Shown: one piece after another, positions 12,158 to 18,415 of the stretch
Layout: each line of letters starts with the position of its first letter
Position numbering within the stretch: the first letter of the stretch is position 1
Origin: JAJRAL01 sp050015815
GTDB lineage: Archaea > Thermoplasmatota > Thermoplasmata > Methanomassiliicoccales > UBA472
Direction: 5' to 3'
Assembly (NCBI GenBank): GCA_050015815.1
Contig: JBEKAR010000018.1
Coordinates: 1 to 18,415, forward strand
Length of the DNA: 18,415 bases
The notes under the pieces: model-generated
Seen by the model: only the letters and a program-made list of their open reading frames with translations
What the model was told of the DNA's origin: nothing
Databases searched by the model: none
Made by a program: the position numbers and the translations under genes

Positions 12158-14341
12158 ATGGACTCGTCAGAGAAAGTGCTCAAGGTCGCGGAAGCGAAGT
12201 CAAAGGATGCAAGCAGAGGCATCGCTAGAGTGGACCCGGCGGTGATGGACATACTGGGCCTGACGCCTGGGGACATCATCCAGATCGAGGGGAAGAAGCG
12301 AACTGTAGCGATAGTCTGGCCGGGGTACCCGGAGGACGCCAACCGCGGCTTGATACGCATCGACGGCATGATCCGTCGGAACGCCGAGACGAGCATCGAC
12401 GAGAAGGTCGCGATCCGGAAGATCGCGGTCAAGGAGGCGCAGAAGATCACCTTCGCGCCGACCGAGCAGCTGCGTATCATGGGCGGTGAGGAATACCTCA
12501 ACCAGTCGCTCGAAGGAAGGGCGGTGACCAGGGGCGACGTGATCGAGATCAATGTCATGGGCCGCCGCATCGACCTGATTGTCTCGTCGTACGCACCCGG
12601 AGCCGACGCGGTCCTGGTGAACCGCGCGACCGAGGTGAAGATCAGCGACAAGCCAGTCGGGGAAGGCGCCGCGCACATACCCAAGGTCACCTACGAGGAC
12701 ATCGGCGGACTGAGCGACGAGGTGAAGAAGGTCCGCGAGATGATCGAGCTGCCGCTCAGGCATCCCGAGCTGTTCGAGCGCCTCGGGGTCGAAGCTCCGA
12801 AGGGCGTGCTGCTGCACGGCCCCCCAGGCACGGGCAAGACCTTGCTGGCCAAGGCCGTCGCGGGCGAGACGAACGCCAACTTCGTCTCAATCGGAGGGCC
12901 GGAGATCATGAGCAAGTTCTACGGCGAGTCGGAGGAACGCCTGAGGGAGATCTTCAAACAGGCCGAGGAGAACGCTCCGACGATCATTTTCATCGACGAA
13001 ATCGATTCGATCGCCCCGAAGAGGGACGAGGTGAGCGGCGAAACCGAGAGAAGGGTCGTCGCTCAGCTCCTTGCCCTGATGGACGGACTGGAATCGAGGG
13101 GGAAGGTCGTGGTGATAGGGGCCACGAACCGGCCGAACGCCCTCGATCCGGCGATACGGAGACCGGGCAGGTTCGACCGAGAGATCGAGATCAACATCCC
13201 GAACCGGGACGGTCGCCTTGAGATACTGCAGATACACACCCGCGGCATGCCGCTGGCGAAGGATGTCGACCTGGAGAAGCTGGCGGACCTGACGCACGGC
13301 TACGCCGGAGCGGACCTGTCCGCCCTGTGCAAGGAATCGGCGATGCATTCGCTGCGCCGCATCCTGCCGGAGCTCGACCTGGAGGCGGAGCAGATCCCGG
13401 TCGAAGTGCTCAACAAGATCATCGTGAAGAAGGCGGACTTCTTCGACGCCTTGCGCGAGATGCAGCCTTCGGCGCTGAGAGAGGTGCTAATCGAGAGGCC
13501 CAACGTGCATTGGGACGATATCGGCGGACTGGAGGACGCGAAGCGTGAGCTGAGGGAGGCCGTTGAGTGGCCGCTCAAGTACGGCTCGGTCTTCGATCAC
13601 ATGCACGCCGTGCCTCCGAAGGGCATCCTTCTCTACGGCCCGCCGGGAACAGGGAAGACGATGCTGGCGAAGGCGGTGGCGACGGAGAGCGAGGCGAACT
13701 TCATCAACGTGAAGGGCCCGGAATTCCTGTCGAAGTGGGTCGGCGAAAGCGAGAAGGCGGTCCGCGAGACGTTCCGCAAAGCGAGACAGGCATCACCCTG
13801 CATCGTCTTCATGGACGAGATCGACTCAATCGCACCCACAAGGGGGGGGGATTCGGACAGCCACGTTTCCGAGAGGGTCATCTCTCAGCTGTTGACCGAG
13901 ATGGACGGCCTCGAAGCGCTCAACAACGTCGTCGTCATCGCCGCGACGAACCGGCCTGATATGATCGACCCGGCGCTGCTGCGCCCGGGAAGGTTCGACC
14001 GATTGGTAAGGATCGGTCCCCCGGATCTCGAGGCGAGGAAGCAGATACTCTTGGTGCACACCAAGGACCGCCCCCTCGCGGCGGATGTGGACATAGACGA
14101 GCTGGCTAGGCGCACCGACGGATTCACCGGCGCGGACATAACCGCGGTCGTGAACGAGGCGACCATGCTCGCGATCCGCAAGCTCGTGGCCAAGCACGCG
14201 GAGATCAAGCCCGAGCTCCTGAAGAAGGAGCAGATTGGGATGGAGAGCTTCGAGGAGGCGCTCAAGCGTGCCAAACCGGTGGCGCGCACGGAGCTGGGCA
14301 AATACGAGAAGATCGTCAAGGACTTCGAATACGTGAGGTGA
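12158..14341 (+). CDS. cdc48: Cdc48/VAT-type AAA+ ATPase
   Basis: A 727-residue ring-forming unfoldase that feeds proteins to the archaeal proteasome or disassembles complexes. The Cdc48 N-domain (about 1-180, with VLKVAEAKSKD at the start) is followed by two AAA modules. D1 has GPPGTGKT (about 221-228), IIFIDEIDSIAPKR and GATNRPNALDPAIRRPGRFDRE. D2 has GPPGTGKT (about 494-501), IVFMDEIDSIAPTR and AATNRPDMIDPALLRPGRFDR. Both Walker motifs and arginine-finger regions are intact. The ATG at 12158 aligns with Thermoplasma VAT as I recall it and has AGGATGA upstream; ATG 12149 would add three residues. The C terminus, EYVR, is not a HbYX proteasome-docking motif. A run of nine G lies at 13842-13850. 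The second hsp20 starts four bases downstream of the stop. Confidence 0.97.
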   Translation: MDSSEKVLKVAEAKSKDASRGIARVDPAVMDILGLTPGDIIQIEGKKRTVAIVWPGYPEDANRGLIRIDGMIRRNAETSIDEKVAIRKIAVKEAQKITFAPTEQLRIMGGEEYLNQSLEGRAVTRGDVIEINVMGRRIDLIVSSYAPGADAVLVNRATEVKISDKPVGEGAAHIPKVTYEDIGGLSDEVKKVREMIELPLRHPELFERLGVEAPKGVLLHGPPGTGKTLLAKAVAGETNANFVSIGGPEIMSKFYGESEERLREIFKQAEENAPTIIFIDEIDSIAPKRDEVSGETERRVVAQLLALMDGLESRGKVVVIGATNRPNALDPAIRRPGRFDREIEINIPNRDGRLEILQIHTRGMPLAKDVDLEKLADLTHGYAGADLSALCKESAMHSLRRILPELDLEAEQIPVEVLNKIIVKKADFFDALREMQPSALREVLIERPNVHWDDIGGLEDAKRELREAVEWPLKYGSVFDHMHAVPPKGILLYGPPGTGKTMLAKAVATESEANFINVKGPEFLSKWVGESEKAVRETFRKARQASPCIVFMDEIDSIAPTRGGDSDSHVSERVISQLLTEMDGLEALNNVVVIAATNRPDMIDPALLRPGRFDRLVRIGPPDLEARKQILLVHTKDRPLAADVDIDELARRTDGFTGADITAVVNEATMLAIRKLVAKHAEIKPELLKKEQIGMESFEEALKRAKPVARTELGKYEKIVKDFEYVR

Positions 14342-14345
14342 GGAG

Positions 14346-14873
14346 ATGGCAAGGGAAGAGGGGAAGAAGCGGAGCGACTGGGACGACTTCTTCGACGAGT
14401 TCGGCCAGGAGTTCAGCGAGATGAGGAACCGGTTCGACCAGATCATGGAGAGCTTCATGAGGGGTGAGCTGGACCCCGAGAGCAAGCCGCTGATCTATGG
14501 CTTCTCGATGAGGGTAGGGGGCGACGGAGCGCCGATGATCCAGGAGTTCGGGAACGCCATGGGCGCATCCCAGCCAGGGGAGAGCAAGGAGCTGTTGCGC
14601 GAGCCGCTGACCGACATCATCGAGTCGGATGACAAGGTGAGAGTGATCGTCGAGCTCCCTGGCGTCGAGAAGAAGGATATCAAACTCAACGCGGACGGAA
14701 AGGAATTGGACATCGAGGTCGACATCCCGGACAAGAGATTCAGCAAGCATCTCGACCTGCCGTGCGACGTGGACCCCGGGAGCGCGAAGGCGAATTACAA
14801 GAATGGGGTGCTCGAGGTGCTCCTCACCCGGAAGGCGCCGAAGCGGAAGGGGAAGGCCATCAAGGTCGACTAG
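14346..14873 (+). CDS. hsp20: Archaeal Hsp20/alpha-crystallin family protein (second copy)
   Basis: A 175-residue small heat-shock protein of the archaeal subgroup, with an acidic helical N-terminal arm (WDDFFDEFGQEFSEM) followed by KPLIYGFSMRVGGDG and IQEFGN. The alpha-crystallin domain covers about residues 84-166, with DKVRVIVELPGVEKKDIKL, then SKHLDLPCDVDPGSAKANYK, then NGVLEVLLTRK. The tail ends AIKVD, where IKV fits the IxI-type oligomerisation motif. It differs clearly from the first Hsp20 and is not a recent duplicate. ATG 14346 has GAGGTGAGG overlapping the end of cdc48, and only four bases separate the genes, so ATPase and holdase are probably co-translated. The pairing suggests hand-over of bound clients to Cdc48. 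Confidence 0.92.
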   Translation: MAREEGKKRSDWDDFFDEFGQEFSEMRNRFDQIMESFMRGELDPESKPLIYGFSMRVGGDGAPMIQEFGNAMGASQPGESKELLREPLTDIIESDDKVRVIVELPGVEKKDIKLNADGKELDIEVDIPDKRFSKHLDLPCDVDPGSAKANYKNGVLEVLLTRKAPKRKGKAIKVD

Positions 14874-14918
14874 ACGTTCAAGCGAAGCTCACCCAGGCAG
14901 AAACGGTCCGGCGAACGG

Positions 14919-14925
14919 TTATATA
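14919..14925 (+). promoter_or_regulatory. TATA box of the XRE-regulator gene
   Basis: TTATATA is centred 26 nt before the GTG at 14948, indicating a leaderless transcript and supporting that start codon. The interval 14874-14918 holds nothing else recognisable. Confidence 0.7.
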
Positions 14926-14947
14926 GAAGTACTGCCTGCTAAGTAGC

Positions 14948-15910
14948 GTGCACCGAGAAGAGCTGATAGCTCAGGTGAGGGAGACCCTCGCCCGCGCTGG
15001 CTTCTACGTCTCGAAGCCTCTGAACATGCGCAGCATCAGCTTTGACATCGTCGCGAGAAGGGACAAGGCCCTTCTCATTGTCAAGATCCTTTCGAACGTC
15101 GACGCGTTCTCCAAGGAGAACGCCGACGAGATGAAGGCGCTGGCGGAAGCGCTCCAGGCCTCCCCGCTCATGATCGGGGAGCGCTCCGGTTCGGGTCCGG
15201 TGGAGGACGGCATTGTATACAGCCGGTTCTCCGTTCCGATAATCTGCGTCCAGACCCTCTCCGACTATCTGCTCGAGGGGGTCCCGCCGTTCATCTTCGC
15301 CGCCCCTGGAGGGCTGTATGTCAAGCTTGACAGCCTGGCGCTGAGGAAGGCGAGGGACGAGAGAGGCATCAGCCTGGGCAACCTGGCCGGGGTCGCGGGC
15401 GTATCACGCCGCACCATCCAGATGTACGAGTCCGGCATGGGGGCGATGATCGAAGTCGCGGTCCGGCTCGAGGACTATCTGAAGCAGCCGATGGTGATCC
15501 CGGTGGACATCCTCGACTATCGTCACTCCGAGGCGAGCCCATTGGCGCAGGACACCGCTTCCATGGACGATTTCACCAGGCAGATCTTCGTCCGCTTGGA
15601 ACAGATGGGTTTCTCTGTCGTTCCGACGGCGAAGTGCCCGTTCGAGGCGCTCACGAAGGACCGCGACCTGCTGATCCTGACCGGCGTGGGGCACAAGGAG
15701 ACGAAGCTGTTCGAGAAGGCGAAGGTCGTCTCGGACCTGGGGAAGATAACGGAGACCAGGTCTGTCATCTTCATCGAAAGGGTGAAGTCAAGGTCAAGCA
15801 TCGAGGGCACTGCTCTCATCGGGAGGGACGAGCTTGGGGCAATGGACGAAACGGACAAGCTCTTCCACCTGGTCGAGCAGAGAAGCAGTGACACCGATGC
15901 GAAGCGTTAG
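14948..15910 (+). CDS. Archaeal XRE/Cro-type HTH transcriptional regulator
   Basis: A 320-residue protein of the conserved euryarchaeal family usually labelled putative HTH-type transcriptional regulatory protein. The N-terminal part (about 1-115) looks like a restriction-endonuclease-like or ligand-sensing fold (FDIVARRDKALLIVKILSNVD). A classic helix-turn-helix follows at about 125-180, with LALRKARDERGISLGNLAGVAGVSRRTIQMYESG. The C-terminal part (about 205-315) resembles the N-terminal one, including FVRLEQMGFSVVPTAKCPFEALTKDRDLLILTG, suggesting an internal duplication around the DNA-binding domain. GTG 14948 is supported by the TATA box 26 nt upstream. The last 14 bases overlap the next gene. 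Target genes are unknown. Confidence 0.9.
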   Translation: MHREELIAQVRETLARAGFYVSKPLNMRSISFDIVARRDKALLIVKILSNVDAFSKENADEMKALAEALQASPLMIGERSGSGPVEDGIVYSRFSVPIICVQTLSDYLLEGVPPFIFAAPGGLYVKLDSLALRKARDERGISLGNLAGVAGVSRRTIQMYESGMGAMIEVAVRLEDYLKQPMVIPVDILDYRHSEASPLAQDTASMDDFTRQIFVRLEQMGFSVVPTAKCPFEALTKDRDLLILTGVGHKETKLFEKAKVVSDLGKITETRSVIFIERVKSRSSIEGTALIGRDELGAMDETDKLFHLVEQRSSDTDAKR

Positions 15911-16535
15911 GATCGGCACCTCCACGGTGCACGTGTTCGGGGTCCTGAAGGGACTGGTCTCCGAGTCGATGAAGGTCGAGAAGGCGGTCTCGGCATTGAG
16001 CCCGGACCTGGTCGGGGTCGGCGTCTCCCATGAAGAGCTGGAGGCGCTCAAGGTCAAGGCGGACTACTCGCTCTACGAGATGTCCGTCCTGGAGGAGGTC
16101 TACTCCGTCTACATGGAGAGCTTCGGCCCGATCTCGCTGCCCACCCCGGCGTACGTCAAGGCGCTCGACGTCTGCGCGGAGAAGAAGATACCGATCGAAG
16201 CGGTCGACCTGAACGACGCGGACTTCACCGAGGCGTACTGTCAGCACATCGGCGCGACGGAGATGGTGAGGGAGGCGTTCTTCACACGAAGCATCGGCCG
16301 GAAGAAGTTCGACATCTCATCCCCTGAGGCGTTCGCCTTGGATTGGGACCGCCGCCTGAACAAGGCCAGCGGCTTCAGGCTGCTCGAGATGGAGCGCGAG
16401 GAGCATATGGCGCAGAGGCTGTTCGACCTCTCCGTGAGGTATTCGATCATCCTCGCCGTGATTGAGTACGAGCGTTACGAGGCGGTGGCGGACCTCCTGG
16501 AGAAGAAGGAACCGGCCAGGACGTCTGGCTCCTGA
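15897..16535 (+). CDS. Conserved archaeal protein, possibly TraB-like
   Basis: A 212-residue soluble protein. RIGTSTVHVFGVLKGLVSESMKV near the N terminus, then ALSPDLVGVGVS and later KKIPIEAVDLNDADF, recall the order of elements in TraB/PrgY-type proteins (a T-x-H start, P-D-V-V-x-V-E, then I-x-x-V-D). The acidic residue usually following the second motif is not evident, so this is at most a divergent member. The C-terminal part is helical and charged (FRLLEMEREEHMAQRLFDL), without membrane segments. ATG 15897 lies inside the end of the XRE regulator gene, overlapping it by 14 bases, which implies coupled translation and a functional link. A longer frame from 15834 would overlap more and starts with non-coding-like sequence. 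Confidence 0.75.
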   Translation: MRSVRIGTSTVHVFGVLKGLVSESMKVEKAVSALSPDLVGVGVSHEELEALKVKADYSLYEMSVLEEVYSVYMESFGPISLPTPAYVKALDVCAEKKIPIEAVDLNDADFTEAYCQHIGATEMVREAFFTRSIGRKKFDISSPEAFALDWDRRLNKASGFRLLEMEREEHMAQRLFDLSVRYSIILAVIEYERYEAVADLLEKKEPARTSGS

Positions 16536-16562
16536 TAGTCCGACGCACTTTACCATGCAGTG

Positions 16563-16570
16563 TTTTTATA
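16563..16570 (+). promoter_or_regulatory. TATA box of the UbiA-fusion gene
   Basis: TTTTTATA is centred about 26.5 nt before the ATG at 16593, again the distance expected for a leaderless mRNA. No ribosome-binding site is visible before that ATG, which fits. Confidence 0.65.
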
Positions 16571-16592
16571 GCCATCAGGGCCTGCCTGTCTG

Positions 16593-18266
16593 ATGGTAGA
16601 GAAGGCTGACCTGGCGACCAGGTTCACCGAGAAGGTGGACCGCTTTGTGGCGTGGCTCGAGAAGGACCGCCTCTCCATCATCGCGATCTTCGCCTACGTC
16701 GTCATCGTCGCCGCCATCCGCGACCTGCTCGAGTACTTCCTCCTCGACCAGCCGTTCGTCACGACCCCTCATCCCTGGATCTTCAGCATCGCTCACCACG
16801 TCTCTTTCTACGTCGTCGTCTTCCTCGGTCTGATCTTCCTCCTTTCCGCGTTCTCTGGCAGAGGAGTGAGGCGTGTCACGAACTTCGTGGTCATGTTCTG
16901 GTGGATCATCATCCTGCCGCCGGTCATCGACCACTACATCGGCGGTCTAAACACCAACTACGCTTACTTTTCCATCACCGACTTCGTCAATGCCTTCTTC
17001 CACTTCAGCGGCGAGACGTTCCACATCGGACAGGCGACGGAGGTCATCGTCATCCTCTTCGCGCTCTTCGCCTACACGATCTGGACGCAGAAAGAGCTGT
17101 GGCACTCGATCCGCGATCGGGGACTGCTCGCGCTCCGCGTCGGCTTCTTGGTGTTCTTCACCTTCATCTCGATGTTCATCATCGCGACGCCGGCGACATT
17201 CCTGCCGGTCGGCTTCGTCAACAACATCCCGGTGTTCCCGGCTTTCGACCTGACGAGGTACTATCAGTACCCCCTATTCCTTCTCCTCTACTATCTCGTC
17301 GCTGGCATCATAGTCTCGCTGGCGATCTACTACTTCGCGATGAAGAGCACGTTCGGCAACGTGCTCAGGAGCATGCGTCCCGCCCAGACCCTCTTCTTCG
17401 GCGCGGTCGTCGCCGCGGGCATCGTCACCGGCTGGAGGATTGATTTCAGCCTCGACCTAGTCACGCACATCTTCCAGACGCCGTATTGGGTCAACTTGGC
17501 CTTTGCGGGCGTCGCCATCATCGCCGCATTGGTCGCCTGGCAGGTCTCGACCATGTGGAACGACCTGAGCGACGCGCGCTATGACGAGAGGAGACCCGAC
17601 AGGTTGATCGTGACTGGCGCGATGCCGTCGCGGTACATCGCCCAGTTGTCGATCGTGCTGGCAATTGTGGCGGTGCTCCTCTCCTTCCTCTTGTCGGTAT
17701 TCCATGCAATGATCATGGCGGCCATCCTCGGACTCGCTTACCTCTATTCGTTCGAGCCGGTCCGGTTCAAGTCGAAACTGCTCTCACCGCTCATAATCGG
17801 GGTGGGGACATCGATGGCTTTCATCTACGGCTACATCACGCCCTACAGCGTGGTCGAGCCCTACACGGAGGGCCACATCTACTACCCCTTCCTCACCGGC
17901 GTGGTATCGATCCCCACCCTGACATTGCTCGGTGTCGAGCTCGCCGGCCTGATGTTCCTTGGTCTGGTCGTCGGCTCGATGGTGACGGACATCAAAGGCT
18001 TTGGCGAGGACAAGCGCGCCGGCGTGCGCACGGTCTACACGATCATGGGCAGAGAGAAGGGAGCGAGGATCGTCTCGATCCTGATCTCCCTGGTCGCACT
18101 CACCCCGCTCGTCCTGTTCCAATCCCCTCAGGACTTGATCGTGTTCCCGGTCCTCGGGGCGGCGGCCGGGACCCTATTCTATTTCAGGATGGATTCGCGC
18201 CCTGTGCTGATCATCGCCTTGATCGGACTGGTCTACGCCGCTTTCCGATACCTCATGATTCTCTGA
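16593..18266 (+). CDS. UbiA-family prenyltransferase with N-terminal multi-helix membrane domain
   Basis: A 557-residue polytopic membrane protein. The C-terminal half (from about residue 255) is a UbiA prenyltransferase: RPAQTLFFGAVVAAG on the first helix, the first Asp-rich motif NDLSDARYD (323-331) with RPDRLIVTGAMP, and the second motif DIKGFGEDKRAGVRT (466-480). These Asp bind Mg2+ and the prenyl diphosphate. In the second motif the usual middle Asp is Gly469, somewhat like chlorophyll-synthase-type members. The first 250 residues add about six hydrophobic helices (near 28-48, 66-90, 96-116, 145-165, 178-205, 225-250) of no family I recognise. Ordinary UbiA proteins are near 280-300 residues. 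The acceptor could be a lipid, quinone or heme; neighbours do not tell. The ATG has a TATA box 26 nt upstream. Confidence 0.88.
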   Translation: MVEKADLATRFTEKVDRFVAWLEKDRLSIIAIFAYVVIVAAIRDLLEYFLLDQPFVTTPHPWIFSIAHHVSFYVVVFLGLIFLLSAFSGRGVRRVTNFVVMFWWIIILPPVIDHYIGGLNTNYAYFSITDFVNAFFHFSGETFHIGQATEVIVILFALFAYTIWTQKELWHSIRDRGLLALRVGFLVFFTFISMFIIATPATFLPVGFVNNIPVFPAFDLTRYYQYPLFLLLYYLVAGIIVSLAIYYFAMKSTFGNVLRSMRPAQTLFFGAVVAAGIVTGWRIDFSLDLVTHIFQTPYWVNLAFAGVAIIAALVAWQVSTMWNDLSDARYDERRPDRLIVTGAMPSRYIAQLSIVLAIVAVLLSFLLSVFHAMIMAAILGLAYLYSFEPVRFKSKLLSPLIIGVGTSMAFIYGYITPYSVVEPYTEGHIYYPFLTGVVSIPTLTLLGVELAGLMFLGLVVGSMVTDIKGFGEDKRAGVRTVYTIMGREKGARIVSILISLVALTPLVLFQSPQDLIVFPVLGAAAGTLFYFRMDSRPVLIIALIGLVYAAFRYLMIL

Positions 18267-18415
18267 TCGGACCAATCGAGGAGAAGAATAGGGGCAGGAA
18301 TCGGGGGGCAGCGAGCCTGGCGAGCTCGAGCCAATCTTCCTCACCGCGGGCGATGTCAGCGCAGACATCCACCAGCTCGGGCATTCTCTTGAAGTTGCGG
18401 AACAAGTGCTCCGTC
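18253..18415 (-). CDS. 3' end of a minus-strand gene, partial
   Basis: A frame open from the right edge runs to a TGA at 18255-18253 and encodes the last 53 residues of a protein. It ends in FLPLFFSSIGPIRES and includes EHLFRNFKRMPELVDVCAD and ARGEEDWLELARLAAPRF. Third-position GC is high, as in neighbouring genes, and the composition is plausible for a helical soluble protein. I do not recognise it. It is convergent with the UbiA-fusion gene and overlaps its 3' end by 14 bases. The other frames of this edge are broken by stops or lack coding bias. Confidence 0.55.
   Translation of the reverse strand, partial: TEHLFRNFKRMPELVDVCADIARGEEDWLELARLAAPRFLPLFFSSIGPIRES

Noticed and set aside
16652..17443. 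263-codon open frame overlapping the UbiA fusion on the same strand
   Set aside because: The translation is Arg/His/Pro-rich and unlike a protein; the +0 frame has clear membrane helices and UbiA motifs.
1..18415. Search for mobile elements, CRISPR arrays or a defence island
   Set aside because: No spaced direct repeats, transposase, integrase or cas-like gene was seen. The HNH gene alone is not enough to call a mobile or defence unit.

Overview
The window is a GC-rich, gene-dense stretch of an archaeal chromosome. The archaeal signature genes are the transcription factor TFB, the H/ACA RNP protein Gar1, a two-repeat tRNA-splicing endonuclease, a Cdc48/VAT ATPase, 4-phosphopantoate--beta-alanine ligase (the archaeal CoA route), a stand-alone GMP synthetase ATPase subunit and a stand-alone Lrp/AsnC RAM domain. 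The 350-residue endonuclease and the Phr/HSR1-type heat-shock regulator point to a euryarchaeal lineage. The VAT-like Cdc48 makes a Thermoplasmatota-type organism plausible, but the lineage is an inference. Several genes have a TATA-like box 26-27 nt before the start codon, as expected of leaderless archaeal mRNAs. I found no tRNA, rRNA, CRISPR array, insertion sequence or integration site.

Layout. 1-1523 (+): a HAD hydrolase and an HNH-endonuclease protein. 1526-2940 (-): purE-guaAb, purine synthesis. 3009-3567 (-): an Lrp-type RAM-domain protein followed by a small three-helix membrane protein. 3671-6606 (-): phosphopantothenate synthesis ligase, S-adenosylhomocysteine hydrolase and a PfkB kinase, the last two overlapping by one base. 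6607-6844: a divergent promoter region. 6845-8012 (+): gar1-tfb, overlapping. 8097-9380 (+): a membrane/zinc-ribbon/TPR protein, convergent with endA (9381-10433, -).

10434-14873 (+) is a protein-quality-control locus: a Phr/HSR1-like winged-helix regulator, a small helical protein of unknown function, an Hsp20, a Cdc48/VAT unfoldase and a second Hsp20. Two imperfect palindromes sharing a CAAC-N5-GTT core lie in front of the regulator and in front of the first hsp20. This suggests an autoregulated heat-shock regulon. It is the most coherent regulatory system in the window, although related clusters are known in other archaea.

14948-18266 (+): an archaeal XRE-type regulator, an overlapping conserved protein that may be a degenerate TraB-like domain, and a 557-residue membrane protein whose C-terminal half is a UbiA prenyltransferase and whose N-terminal half is an unrecognised multi-helix domain. 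The right edge holds the 3' end of a further minus-strand gene.

I did not find an unmistakably new system. The best leads are the heat-shock operator pair with its uncharacterised helical partner, the UbiA fusion, and the membrane/zinc-ribbon/TPR protein.
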